Below are positions 12,804 through 25,940 of a DNA stretch of 64,000 bases, in pieces (positions within the stretch are counted from its first letter, which is position 1; each line of letters begins with the position of its first letter). The DNA is from Dryomyza anilis (Eukaryota; Arthropoda; Insecta; Diptera; Dryomyzidae): positions 54,990,923 through 55,054,922 of the forward strand of contig OX638131.1 of NCBI GenBank assembly GCA_951804985.1, read 5' to 3'. The position numbers and the translations under genes are program-made. The notes beneath the pieces are model-generated. The model had not been told where the DNA came from, ran no database searches, and worked only from the letters and a program-made list of their open reading frames with translations.

Positions 12804-14128
12804 CACAAAAATGGTCGGATTTAACGATTTTTGGATTAAATGATAGATATTATGCAGTTCTTTCATCTCTATTTCAAACTGGAATCGATACAATTATTTG
12901 GATAAACTGGAGTACTTTTACTGTTTATATGGGACTTAGTGATTTTTCACTGAACGATAAATAAAAGAAGCCAATAACGGTCACGTGTTTTGTCCAAACT
13001 ATTTTTATTTTGCATTTTGTAGCGGCATGTGTTGTCTATACTACAAGTAGAGCACTATTTGAATCCAAAAATCTACTGATTTGTTATGGTAATTTATATC
13101 TCAATATTCCATTTTTTTACTTTTCACTGAGCGACGACGATATACACAAAAAAAATTCACCAACTACCAGTATTCATCATATTGATGATCATTCATTGTA
13201 CTAAAATCGTATTTTTCAGTGTTTTTCATTTTTAATATTTTTTATATCATCAAATTATAAATACAAATTTACGTATTTATAATTCTTATAAGATTTATGA
13301 TATTTAAATTAATGTGGTTTGTTGACAAAAATTCATCAATATGAGGTTCACTTTTTCATTAATATGATGAAATAGAGGCTTCGATTAATTAGCAATTACA
13401 TATTATACATCTTTTAAGAATTATAAATACATAAATGTGTAAATGGATACAAATTTGTGTTTGAAATTTGATATTAAAAATATTGAAAATGAAAAACAAT
13501 TAAAAAATTCGATTTTAATTCAATGAATGTATTCATCAATATGATGGTCCAGGTAGTTCGTGAAATTTTTGGTAAAATTTGTTGTGTGTATATTTCAAGT
13601 AAATAGATATTTCAAACCATTATTCTGAGTTCCTTTGTAGAGAAATTCCAAATATCCGCTACGAAATCAGATTTTCAGCTAGTCTAGGATTCATGAGGAG
13701 ATTTTTTAAACATGCTGCCTTCAAAATACCATAATGGAATTTAGCACGAACACTTATAATAAATCAACAAAAATTTTGATTTCTTTTTAAATTTGTTTTT
13801 TAAGGACTTGAAATTTGAAGTTCAAGGATAATGACCATTGGCCATATATGTAAGAAGACTTTAATTTTCCAAAAGATTGTTTTATTAGTTTAAAACGCAA
13901 CTAGTTTCGTTTTAAAACGAAATTTCTAGCATCAAGAGATATTTCAATATGAACCACTAAATATTTGAACATTTTTTTAACTTTGGACTGTATCTCTGGA
14001 AATAATATAATATAATAGTTTGACACTACAGTTCTGTATAGAACTTCGGCCGAGCTCTCTCACCATTTTGAGCTGTGCGTTTTATATTTGAGGTAGGTTT
14101 GCCATTTACTGCCGAGGGGTAGCGCGGT

Positions 14129-15339
14129 CATAGACCACAAGACATGAAACTCCGTCAATGTAGATGTAAAAATCGTTTTGTTAGTGTGCGTCGCAGTCGC
14201 AATTTGGACAACTTTTTATTCAACTTAGACAACTTTTATTCAACTTGGACAATAATGCCACAGATTTTCTCATTTTAGACATTTTTCCCCCTTTATATTC
14301 AACATATTCACCACTGCTTTTGATGTTTGCGCCAAACAGAAATTTAATAACAAATTAATTTTCTGACAACATAAAAATACTCAAAACAAACGTAAACAAC
14401 GTTTTAGTTTATATATATTTAGTTTTATTCAAAAATTGATCGTGTGAGTACAATTTTCAACCGATTTTGATACGAATTATGGATGATATCGTTGTCAGGC
14501 ATGATGAAGAGCTATATTTGGCTGAAAATTTTAAAATATCTCTACGGAAAGGGATTATCGGACTGTTAATTGCTTAATGCCCGGATGCGATGGAAATCGA
14601 TTAGTTAATCTGACAATTTCAATATTGATATTAAAACAAAAAATTAAATTTATTTGTCAGATTGTTTTTAACTGATAACTGTATTCAACCGGCCGTAAGT
14701 AAATTCACAATTTTAGTTTATTTTATTTAACGTCCTCATTATATTTAAGCGCAATATTGTTCCATATTTGGTATTTACAGCGATATAAACATACACATAA
14801 TTTCATTATAAAAACGATTTATAATATAAATATTAAGATAAACATAATATATATAAAAAAGTTATTTTAATATTGTAATATTTGCAAAAGTTTTGTCCCT
14901 TTTTCCCTAAACTAATGAAAAGGGGGACACACTGGTTTTATTCACCAAATTGCTATTTTTTTCTCGTAAATTTTACAATTTTTTCAGAAAATGTTAATTA
15001 TTTTTTCACTTTTCCCTTAGACTATGAATTTTAGGCATAGTTTTAAAAAAATAGTGCTAATTTTTAGACTCATTACGTGTAACTCAAAACTTCTGCATTT
15101 GAGTAGTTCGGTTGCAAAAAATGTGTAAATTTTGGCAAATTTCACAAAATTTTCAGCATCTGAATTAACAAACAGCTGTTTTGTGTTGTTGAAAATTTTA
15201 CACGGTGAAACAACAACAATGCAAGCAGAGATGCGGCAGAGCTCATGTACACAATCCGTGTACCAAAAAATATCATAAAAAACAGGATTTTGCTATGTTG
15301 AATATGTTTTTTGCGAAGTCGCACGTCTTATAGTCTTTG
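14129..15339. mobile_element. DNA transposon with 8-bp target duplication (hAT- or P-type), nonautonomous or decayed
   Basis: The insertion splits the right-arm SINE and is flanked on both sides by AGCGCGGT (14121-14128 and 15340-15347). The undisturbed site is present in the left arm at about 11250. The ends are imperfect inverted repeats: CATAGACCACAAGACATG against CAAAGACTATAAGACGTG, 14 of 18 matching. An 8-bp duplication is typical of the hAT and P superfamilies. No intact transposase is present, and only short frames such as 15142-15324 (-) remain. Superfamily assignment is inference. Confidence 0.75.
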
Positions 15340-15347
15340 AGCGCGGT

Positions 15348-15440
15348 ATAGAAAAATGTTTCTGTCTCAGTCCAGACTTGAACCGGGGACCTTTCGGCTC
15401 GCAGTCCAACACACTAACCATTGAGCTACTGCGGCTAGTG
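15348..15440 (-). mobile_element. SINE head, right arm (rest at 14005-14128)
   Basis: This is the tRNA-like half of the right-arm SINE: reverse complement of A-box and B-box (CCAGACTTGAACCGGGGACC and TGAGCTACTGCGGCTA). It is separated from its body at 14005-14128 by the 1.2 kb insertion. Confidence 0.75.
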
Positions 15441-16424
15441 GTCGGAAAAATATAAAAAAAATAGTCAATGCAGATCTCGATGCCTTTTATCAGTTGCCAA
15501 ATTTCAATTAAATCGTAGAGGGTGAGTTGCAAATCCTAGGCAATTTGATGTGGAATGGCTCATATGGCCCAAGACGCATTTTTATACGCATTTTTCAACA
15601 TATATTGCTCCAAAAACATATGAAATCAAATAGGCGTTCAAAGTTTTTAAAATTTCGAAATTTTTTTTTTCCGTTCAATATTCTCAATGATTTCCTATTC
15701 CCTCTATAAAAGTCATATATAAAAAATTAATATTTTTAAAATTTTAAATGCATGAGAATGTACTATAACACACGGTCAAAAACTCAGGTTAATTTTTTCA
15801 ACATATATCAATTTTTTTTGGTTTAAAAACGATTTTTAAAAATTTTGGTTAATTTTTATTTAACTTGTATAGTTGAAAAATGTATGTATTTCAACTTTAA
15901 AATTTAATTTCTTAATTTTAATATATATTTTATATACTTTACTAGTCCATAAATTTAAACTTTCAAGTTTAAAATCCATTTACATTTAAATGTTCAACCT
16001 TTTGGTTTAAATTATGGTACATTCAAGTTGAATACTTAAAATTTTTAACATCTTGGTTGATTTTTATTTACCTGAATGGTTACAAAATTTAAGACTTTTA
16101 AATGTTGAACCATTTAGTTTAAATTATGGTACATTCAAGTTAAATACTCAAAGTTTTTAACATCTTGGTTGATTTTCATTTACCTGAATGGTTGAAAAAT
16201 CTATGAATTTTAAATGTTCAACCATTTAGTTTAAATTATGGTACATTCAAGTTGAATACTTAACATTTTAAACATCTTTGTTGATTTTTATTTACCTGGA
16301 TGTGTGGTGATGAAAATAAATATAAATGGTAAAATATAAAAAAATATATCAATCGAAAGAGACGAGAAAAATAAAATGCTTAATTATGTATACAAAAAAA
16401 AATTAAAAAAAAAAAAAAAATATA

Positions 16425-17509
16425 TACACGCAGGGAAAAAATGGCTCTCCCAAACATATGTTTGGGAAACACTGGTAACATTTGGATTTGGGAACCGAAA
16501 ATTTTATATTCCAAACATAATATGTTTGTCTCTGAACATAATATATATTTGGGTGGGAATATAAATATGTTTCGCCTGTGAAAATATTATGTTTGCATCA
16601 TATGTTTGAATAATATGTATTGCGCCATCTTCAGCACAAAGAGCCCCAGCCTTGTCGGGGTGGCCTTGTCGTGGTTGATCTAGATGTTGAGGGCTTTATC
16701 CAGTACATCTGCACAAGCAAGAGTGATGAAAATAAAATATTGTTTATTTAGATATTGAGCAAGAAATTAAAGAATAAAGCAAATAGTTTTATCTCCAAAT
16801 ACACAATTATTTGCAAATTGATTTGCAAAGCAAATTATGTTTGACTGATGAGATTATTATACACACAATAAGCGCGTCCTTTTCTTTCGCAATGATAATT
16901 TACTTTGCAAATAAAAGTTTAATTAGTGCAATGACTTTTAGACTTTTTTCTTCTGTCTGCTTATATGTCTGCTTTAACTTTTTATTTATTAAACTAAACA
17001 CATATTTTAATTATTTTTCACTTTCATTTATTCATTAATTTTCGATTTTTCTTAACACTTTTTATACTTATTTAAGACGGCGACGACAACCACTCACATT
17101 GCACTCAACTGTTTAACTGACACAGCAAATAAAGAGAATAAATCAAACCATAAAATCTTCGCTCACTGTGCTCTCAATTTTATCTATTTCACTCGCATGC
17201 AAATATTACATGAGTGAAAAAGAGACAACAATATATACAGAGTTTATGCAAATATAATATATTTATATCGAAACATAATATATATTTTTTATGCAAACAT
17301 AATTATGGTATAATGGAGCTGCAAATAAAATATGTTTATGGCTTAAATAATTATATTCACATATTACATATTATATTTACATCTAAACTAATTTTATAAA
17401 ATTTTGAATATATTATATTTAGAACAAAATTGCAAACATATTTATTGATTTTTAAGAACAGATTATATTTGAATTCATACATATCCAATTACATTTTTCC
17501 CTGCGTGTA
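16425..17509. mobile_element. Nested TIR element 'TACACGCAGGGAAAAA', ~1.09 kb
   Basis: The ends TACACGCAGGGAAAAA and its perfect inverted copy TTTTTCCCTGCGTGTA bound this stretch, which sits inside the 15770-18033 element. The left arm holds only a copy truncated at 9248. The interior includes GTCGGGGTGGCCTTGTCGTG and frames of no recognisable function. Confidence 0.6.
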
Positions 17510-17574
17510 TGAATTTATAAAATAGTATACATTTTTTTTACTAAAAATTGAATAACCTTGAGAATGAGTTTTCA

Positions 17575-17890
17575 ACTTCATAGTTGATATTTTTTACTAA
17601 TGCAGTTGAAAAATAATCTACGTGGTTGAATATCCTAACCATATTGTTTAGTTTTGGACACGCATACAATTTTTCAACCTAATAGTTTATAAATGTAAAC
17701 TATTTAGGAAATAATTTCATTTAAATAAACTTTATAGTTGATATTATTACTAATGCAGTTGAAAAATAATCTCCTTGGTTGAATATCCCAACCATACGGT
17801 TTAGTTTTGGACTCGCGTACAATTTTTCAACATAATAGTTTATAAATGTAACTCAAAGGTTTATTATGTTCAACATGCACCTATAATTTT
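17575..17890. repeat. Two-copy ~154-bp tandem repeat
   Basis: TAGTTGATATT...ACTAATGCAGTTGAAAAATAATC recurs after about 154 bp, with the landmarks TTTAGTTTTGGAC and TTTATAAATGTAA in each unit. Confidence 0.7.
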
Positions 17891-18039
17891 TAAACTTTTT
17901 AGTTGAATATTTTTATGTAAACTCTTATATACTTAAAATAACTTTAAAAGTTAAAAAATTCAACTCGTTTTGGTTAGGATAAATATGCAAACTTACAAAG
18001 TTGAAAAAATGAACCTACATTTTTGACCGTGCAGTATAA

Positions 18040-20950
18040 TCCAAATCATACTAATTCGACTAATAATACCCTGTTCTCACTGGGCCTCAAATGCGTAATT
18101 TCAAGCTTTTGCGTAATTTCACCTCAAATGCGCTCCAAAATTATCCAAAATCCCTTACAAAACATAATTACTCAACTTGCGTAATTCTTTTTAAATTACT
18201 CAAAAATGTTTGAAAATAATCTGAGTATGAACGGCCACAAAGTTTTTGACAATCAAAAATGTAAACAAATAATTTTCAGTCATCTGGTTTTGTAAATTAT
18301 GAACTTTTTTAAATAAAATAAACATTTTAACATTAGAAAAGCGTTAATAGAGTAAACGGAGAATAGAAATACAAACTTCACTTGTACGGATTTATTTAAA
18401 AACTGGACACAAAATTAACAACGGAAAATAACGCACATTTTAATGTGAACTGATATCAATGTTATTCCATATATCCGGTCAAATTTTGGTGCGGATCGGT
18501 CGATCTTATCTCCCATTATAACCAAAAATGTTCTTAGCATAAATGAACTATTTTAAAAACGTATAATCCAATTGGACTTAGTATACTTACTTGGAGGTTT
18601 TTGAAGGGTTGATATAATTTATATATTTGAAGAAAAACGTTTTCTTTTCATTAAAGTTTTTCGTAAAAATATTGAGAGTAATTATTTTCGGCCGGGAATA
18701 TTCGAAAAAAAAATATGATTTTAAAATACATAATCCAAATGAATAAAAATAAAAAAAATAATGAATTGGTAAGCGCGGATGTATTTTCTGGAACTCTCTC
18801 TTAAAAATTAATATATTTTTACAAAATCTCCCGAACATAAATTCTGGCTACGGCCCTGTATCCAACATTTCACCACACTCTCTCTGCAACAATAGCAATA
18901 TTTTAATATTGTCAAATTATGATCAATTTTTGAAACGTTTATTTTAAAAACCATCAAACCATTTATTTTTTGTAATGCAAATCATCTACATCTGGTATTT
19001 AAAAAGTTTTTAGAATACCATTGTTTTGGTAATTTTTCATACATAAGAAAAATAAATGCTGGAGCAAATTCTCTTTTTTTATTTTTATGAAATTATTATT
19101 CATTTACAAAGATGAAAACAAAAAATGTTCTTGGTACCCAACTAGAGCAAAATACGAAATGATATCTTTGCGACTCTCGTTTTACAGGGAACGCAAAGGT
19201 TATTAAAAACTTTATCTTAAGCATCGTTTAGATATATCAAAAAAAGTTTACTTTTTTAAAATTTATATTAAAAATGTTAGCCGCGATGTGTAAATCGCGT
19301 CTATGAATCGCAACAAAATCGGGTTGATGAAATTAATAATGTTTAAGGACTGGAATACAAGCTACACTATATCTAATTGTACGCTGTGAAATTTTACGAG
19401 ATGCAGTTCAGAGCTTACTGCAGGCGGCATCTACCACGTGAGTAATGTACGTCGTCAAGGTATCTCAGGACGTCGTGACAGTGACAGACGCAAACAGTGA
19501 AGCTCAAATAATCTTAAATAAAAATGCATTTAAATTAAAAACATAGCTTTTGTTTTTTCATTGTTGTTGTCTATATTTATTTATCTTTTTATTTATTTTA
19601 TGTGTATTAGTTTGTCATTTCGATTATTTCTATCAATTTTTGGAAAATGAATAATCGAATTGACAACCTAGATAATAATTAGTTGTCATATTTTACATGT
19701 GTACTGGAAGATAATAGGGTTGACTAAAAGCTATATTTAAGTAATCTTATCGGTTGAATAGAGGACAACTTTTCGATGATGCCTTTTACTAGTTGACTTA
19801 AAGATAACTTTTAAGTTATCTGTTCGAGAGCTAAACGTCAACAAAACGGCGGACATTCGTAAGACCTTCAGATACCTTTTTTATCACTTTCACGACAACA
19901 TTCGGACGTCGTCAACTTTTAAAAGATAGCACAAAGTTATGTTTAAGACATCGTTTGTCTGGTTGGGTTAGTACATATATTAAGCTTTTGAAAACACTAA
20001 TAAAAATGTTGCCTTTTCGAGGTTATTTACATTCAGCGACCTACCATTTTTACAAATAATAACAATTTAAACAATTTTTGGTATCACGTAGGTAACCCGC
20101 TCACTTGTCCAATCAATATATAAAAATCAAAAAGTTTCGTTTGATTCGCAAATGCTTTCATTTTGCATGCATTCCTTTTTATTATCGTTTAAAATGTGGA
20201 TTTGAACTTTTTTGCAGTTTTAGTACTCGATATCGAACGATTTTGCCGACATATCGACATATGTCAGGTGTCTGTTTTATCACATTTGCTCTAGTTTTTG
20301 AAATATACTTCATTTTATTTTTTCAAGGATCAACGAGGTTCGGACATTATTTTCGATATATTTCAAACAGACAAAACTCCTCACACATTTGTCATAAAAC
20401 ATAATTTTATTGACTTTATTAACTAACGAAAAGGTAGAACAAAATAATCATGAACATATATTTACATTGTTTTCAGATAAAAAGCGACAAATAAATTTAT
20501 GAGTTGAGCGTAAATATTCTTATACAATTTTTGCTCAAATTTATATTCTATTTACGAGATTTCTACGAATTACAATATATTTTGAGAAATATATTGTAAC
20601 TTCTGAAATAATTATTATTTTGAACAAGGTGACACAATGTGTTCAACGCGTTAATGCTGCCCCATAGATGTATTTAGTCATTTCACATATATGCCCGATT
20701 TACATTGTATATTCCGGAGATACGCTGTATCTCTAGGAGATACACCAAAAGAGAGGGCAACAAATCTTATGAGAAAATGGTCAGGCGTAAACGACCTTGC
20801 AAATTTATAGGAAAAGTGATACTGCGACTGTATCGTATTATAGGAGGCGATACACAACATGTTGAACTTTTCTGTATCACCGCGTCTCCTTCTATAGAGT
20901 TTTGTAAAAGATTGCTATAAATAAATAAAGTTTTTGCCAAAATGTTTGAC
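18040..20950. other. AT-rich stretch with no gene seen
   Basis: No frame here has a recognisable domain, no RNA gene was found, and no clear repeat boundary is visible. The longest frames (about 60-100 codons at 20105-20404 and 18587-18838) have low-information composition. A short palindromic stretch around GGAGATACGCTGTATCTCTA occurs near 20716. Confidence 0.55.
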
Positions 20951-20957
20951 AAATAAA

Positions 20958-21640
20958 ACCAGTTGGGAAGGTTAGATCACATGGGAAATTTTAAAGTAGG
21001 TGTAATTATGATAGTTAGGATTATCAAAATTATAGTCGGTCTAAGCCGACTATAAATACCCTACACATATGTGTGGTTACCATTCAAAGTGATATATAGG
21101 TCACCAGGGTATACGAATCCTGAAAATAACTACAAACATTCAATCGCTGAAGAATTTCCATTCATTTGATACCCATATTTACAAATGAGTAGGTGTACCG
21201 AATATCGATTTTTTTTTTGTGAACCACAAGTCTTTTCTCCGGAAAACTTTATTATCATGTATTTGAGCATGATGTCAATATATATTTGACCAAAAAAGTT
21301 TACCTAAGCACGTATACATAAAAATTGATCTTTATATGTACATTTTATATGAGGTTTTGAACATAAGTGGTCGGATCATAGGTCACAATGGACCGATCTC
21401 GCACATACAGCGTAGGTATATTAGTAATCTAAGTTATAAGTTTCATTTATCTAGCTCTTCAATTTTAAAAGTAGTAGGGATTTCAACAGACAGACAGACA
21501 GACATCGCTAAATCGACTCAGGAGGTCATGCTGATCAAGAATATATATACTTTTCCATACCGGAGATGCTTCCTTCTGGGTGTTACAAACGGCGTACTAA
21601 ACTGAATATACCCTTTCACTCTTAGTGTAGGGTATAAAAA
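20958..21640 (+). mobile_element. mini-me/DINE-1-like element with GTCY microsatellite, copy 2
   Basis: It begins near CCAGTTGGGAAGGTTAGATCAC, contains the palindrome GTCGGTCTAAGCCGAC, a CAGACAGACAGACAGAC microsatellite, the core ATCGCTAAATCGACTC, and TGATCAAGAATATATATACT, and ends near CACTCTTAGTGTAGGGTATA. The pairing of a GTCY run, a conserved core and a TA run is the hallmark of dipteran mini-me elements. Related copies are at 28788-28990, 32755-33805 and 3310-3800. Confidence 0.75.
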
Positions 21641-21779
21641 TAAGCACCTCACTCAACTTGATCAGTTGCAAGTTGCAACATTGTCGTATCAAATGTTCGT
21701 GCATGGAACGTCAACATAAACTCATATTTAGATAAACGTAAAACACATTAAATCCCGTTCATTTATTTTTATTTTATTA

Positions 21780-22075
21780 TAATATCAAGGAACAAATGAC
21801 ATGTGCGCCAAGTCTTTTCGCATCAATTTCATGTCATGAAGAATGGGACCCGGAGACTTCATTTTTTGATATACGCTTTTCAACCGCGTCTCTGCATGAC
21901 TGCTGTAGTGGTTCGTGATGTGGCTTTATTATAATCGTAAACCACGTTATTTCTTCTAATTGTCTAATTGATAGATGTGATTGACTGCTAGGTAAATTAA
22001 ATTCAGCTGTTATGTATTTATTTTCCGTGAAAGTTGTTATGGCATTTTTGAATTTTTCCCTTTTTAACATTTTTT
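21780..22075 (-). pseudogene. Possible coding fragment of unknown origin
   Basis: A 78-codon minus-strand frame (21834-22070) has a less repetitive, more protein-like composition than its surroundings. It overlaps a second frame that reads on to a stop just before AATAAA-like signals near 21775. That pattern would fit a frameshifted 3' end of an old gene or transposase. No domain could be named, so the call is tentative. Confidence 0.25.
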
Positions 22076-22375
22076 TTTGTCCAGTGTAATTATTTTAATA
22101 ATAGCGGTATTTTTTAATAAAAATTGACTGGTTTCTATTAATTTTAGTAAGTACAAAAACCCGCACAATATTTATTATCGAATTATCGAGGTTGTTTTAG
22201 CTTCTAATCTTTTGAAAATATGTTCTATGGATTCGAACTTCGAAAGTGTGGCTGGCACCTTTGTTGCTAATTTCACCACGGTTGTAAAAAAAATGATTTT
22301 AATTTTAAAGTTCATTTTAAATCGTTTATGAATATGCGCCAATAGTTTAAATAATTAGGACTTATTTCTTGTTTT

Positions 22376-23245
22376 AGTTAGGATATATTTCATAATAAAT
22401 ATGAATTATTATATAAAATGAATTATTTCGGACATAATTCATCATTAGTTCGGAGTAATTACATTTTTAGACTTAAGGTTTAATTTCATTCCCTGTTAGG
22501 ATTTCTTACATTAGGTGCTTTTGCGTTAGGTGGTATTTCGCAGAGCCACATTCTACACTTTATTTTGATATCAATTTGCCTGGATAGTTCAGGATAGCTG
22601 TCAAAGATATATTCTACTGAAGTTGGAACTTTTTTGAATTTAATTGTTACTATAAAGTGGTTTTTTATAAATATTTTCTAATGGTTTTGAAAATATTTTC
22701 TTTTAATATGAAAGTACAAATGTCACAAAAAATATTTTAAAAAATATTTTAAAGGTGATCCATAAAAACGTTATTGATTTTTTAGTTTTTCATAAATTTT
22801 TACAACACAAACTTCATGAAACTTTGGTGATTTTTAGAAGAAAAAATTAAACATTACATTTTTATACAGCGAACGGATTATTAATATTTGAAGTTTTTGC
22901 TACAAAATAGTTTGTTAAAATTATTAAAACCATATATACACCAAGGGACTGTGTGATATATCGCAATTTTTTTCGAAATAAGAATAAAACCATTCTGGAT
23001 AAACATCGCATGGAATAGTGTAATATCGAGATTCGAAAAATATTGAGATATCGATGTGAAAATGTTAAAATATCGCAGCATGTAATAAAATTTTATACAA
23101 CGATAAATGTGTTTTTTAAAATACCGTATATAAATTTGCTATTTGAAGAAATTTGAAAAAGGATCCTTTTCATGGGCATACAATTCAAATTTCAAGGACA
23201 ATGACCACACGTTCGATATCGCTTCGACACTGTTTCAAGGAATTC
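22376..23245 (+). repeat. Foldback arm, left (partner 27485-28390)
   Basis: The reverse complement is found at about 27485-28390, for example GGATTTCTTACATTAGGTGC and TTAGGTGGTATTTCGCAGAG here against the mirrored stretch near 28230-28290. The arms enclose about 4.2 kb that itself holds smaller foldback elements. No coding sequence is evident. Confidence 0.75.
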
Positions 23246-23274
23246 TCTATTATAATATTCTTTCAATTAAGCTA

Positions 23275-24656
23275 GAGTGGTTAAAAAGCTAGAGTGGTTA
23301 AAAAAAAGACTTTTTCGAATTGCCCACGGGACACCCTAAAAAGTTTAAGCACGTTAAAAAAGTAAATCACAAAAAATTGTGGGTAAATCGTAAAACGTTT
23401 AGAGGTCGCGCATCGCGATTTTCTGTTTTTAGCCCATTTAAAATCGTTAAAGTCTGATAATGTTAAATAACTTTTTTATTTTTGGTTGAATTTTGAAAAC
23501 GCACATTTTAAGGCTTAAAAATTGCATTACATTAAAGTGTGTTCAATTTATTTTTATGTTAATTATGTTTGTTGGAAATTTAAGAGAACCCGAGTGGAAA
23601 TTTAGTTCAGGATGCGATAATTGTCTGATCAGGCAGCCTGATTTCAAGTCAGGCAACGATCAGGAGTTTTGATCAGTGCCTGATTCAAAACGTGAATCAT
23701 CTTACACTTGTTTAATTCGATTTATATTTAAGTTCTTCTTAAAAAGCTTTTACCAACTTTGAGACTTTTCAAACAAAAAAATAGTTTTGTAAACAAAGGT
23801 ATCTCAAAATTTTTGCAAAGACAAAAAGTCAACGTTTTGAGCTTTTACCAACTTTGAGACTTTTCAAACAAAGAGATAGTTTTGTGAACAAAGGTATCTC
23901 AAAATTTTTGCAAAGACAAAAAGTCGACGTTTTGAGATTTTAAGAAATGTTGAGAATTTTTAAATCTCTTTCATTTGAGTTTACCATTTATTAGAATAAT
24001 TTTGCTATCCAATTTTATTATAAAAGGTTTTTAATAAAATCTCGACCATATTATATTAATACGATATTGCAATAAGGTTTTTTTCATAAGTGTCACATAA
24101 GTTTTCATCAAGTAAACTTTATATCAGTATTTTTTATTAAGGTTGGATCATTTTGAAATTAGGATTACCCTAGTCGACCCTGAAGAGTATCATTTCAGGT
24201 GGTCTTTGATGCCTTATCGTGTTCTGATCAGGGACAGATGCGAAATAATGCTAACCTTAACCAATTTCCACTCGGGAAGTTATCGACACATTTCAAATCT
24301 GTAGCAGGATGGCGAAAATGGGTGTGAATTATCTAAGAAAAGTATAAGTAAAAATCGACAAATAAATATTATTTATGGTCGGATAAAAATTTAAATAATT
24401 TCATTGTAATCTGTAGTGAATTATGTTCAAGATTTCAAAATCTAACCCAAAATAAAAAAAAGTTATTTAACTTTAATCAGACCTACCTACTGACGATTTT
24501 AAATGGGTTAAATACAGAAAATCGCGATGCGCGACCACTAAACGTTTTTCGATTTGGCCAAAATTTTTTGTGAATTAATTTTTTAACTTGCTTAAACTTT
24601 TTAGGAGGAGTCCTGTGGGAATTTTGAAAAAGCCGTTTTTTTTTAAACCACTCTAA
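23275..24656. mobile_element. Foldback element 'AGAGTGGTTAAAAA', ~1.38 kb
   Basis: The left terminus AGAGTGGTTAAAAAAAAGAC and the inverted right terminus (ACCACTCTAA at 24656) continue inward with the shared GTTTAGAGGTCGCGCATCGC-type motif and AGCCCATTTAAAATCGT. The same termini recur at 26771-27424, 29017-31495 and 41336-41945, which defines a family. A 95-bp tandem pair (23746-23935) lies inside. Confidence 0.65.
23746..23935. repeat. Two-copy 95-bp tandem repeat
   Basis: GCTTTTACCAACTTTGAGAC begins at 23746 and 23841. The two units differ at a handful of bases. Confidence 0.85.
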
Positions 24657-25940
24657 TGTACGCATATATCGTAACGAAATAATGAAGTTTATTCGAAACG
24701 AGAAAAAAATATCGCATCGAATATCGAAATTGATTCGAAAAACTTAGATATCGAACGATGTCGAACTTTTTTATCGCAGTTAGTTCGAGAAATCTTCGAT
24801 CATAGAAGACTTTCGAGACTTGGCAGACTTGGCAGACTACAAAAAAGTGATTTTTAATTACATTTTTGTAACTTTGAACAATTGTATCTCTGGAGACAGT
24901 AGTCCGAAATAATAAAAAAAAGTCCAATACATATCTTGATACCCATACTTAGTTGATTAAATTTATTTGCAATCAAAGAAGATAACTCTGCTACTCTGGT
25001 AGATTTCGTGCGGAATGCCTCTAATACAAAATGTTTTATTTAGTAAAAAATTAAATGGTACCAATTCCAGTTTGTGCAAAGCAAGACTCTTGTTTAAATT
25101 CTTATCGATACTTCATTAACAAAAGCCAAAAATTTTGTTTCTTGTTAAATTAAATTTTTCTGATTGCATCACTATTTGATACTGGAGATGATTCCAAAAT
25201 AGTTTTGTTAAATTTGCTCCAGTTATTGGGATTTTAGTGTTTTCTCTCCTTTTATTATTAATTTTCGAACCAAACATGTAATTTCTAATATAATTACACT
25301 ACTCAACAAAACGAAAACATTATTTTGCCATAGATTTCCATAATACATCAATTCTATATTATTCGCTGTTCAAGATTTTGACTCATACTCAGGTCTTTCT
25401 ATTACGCAACGTTTTGAAGAAAATTGTTACCAAACTTTTAGGCCCTCTTTCGACACTTTTTTGAATAATAAAAATACAGACCTTTAACCAACTAGTTTTT
25501 CTAAAACTAAAATGCCAATTTATCGTACAATAAAATGTAAGGAGAGATACGATATTAATATATTTATCTCATCGATATCGAAATGTTTTTCGAATCATTC
25601 TCTATATTCGATGCGTTATGGATCCAGAATATTTTTGTTTTCATTTCGAATAAACTTCATTATTTCGTTACGATATCTGCGTACATCTAAAATGCAATCG
25701 AGATCGATATAATTCTTCCATATCTCGAATCATTCTCGAAGCGATATTGAATGGCAGATTGGGCATTAGGGCGGATCGAAACCAAACTTTTATTTTTATT
25801 TCAAAATGTAATAGGGCTTAAAAGGTACATTGCTGAGTAGAAAAAAATAATGTGCTGTGCTCGCGCATTGCAGATGAAGTTAAAAAACACTTAAAAATAA
25901 ATATTTTTATTTTTTACCATCTAAATAAAGTTTTTTTTAT
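24657..25940. other. Repeat-derived stretch, no gene seen
   Basis: Diverged repeated motifs of the GATATCGAT / TTTCGAAT / ACTTCATTATTTCGTTACGA type appear here and also near 26600-26760, 35440-35580 and 41200-41320. The stretch 25799-25940 matches 40050-40195. No coding sequence was recognised. Confidence 0.5.

Larger units (their letters stand above)
15770..18033. mobile_element. TIR element 'CACGGTCAAAAA', ~2.26 kb, with nested element
   Basis: The left end CACGGTCAAAAACTCAGGTT and the right end, in reverse complement CACGGTCAAAAATGTAGGTT, are imperfect inverted termini. Both continue inward with TTTTTTCAAC. The interior carries the 112-bp tandem units on the left and a two-copy ~154-bp repeat on the right (17575-17890). 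No transposase frame is present, so it is probably a nonautonomous foldback element. A truncated counterpart lies in the left arm ending near 10820. Confidence 0.55.

Noticed and set aside
20105..20404. 99-codon plus-strand ORF
   Set aside because: Composition is typical of translated AT-rich noise (Phe, Ile, Tyr, Arg, Ser rich), with no motif and no conserved neighbour.
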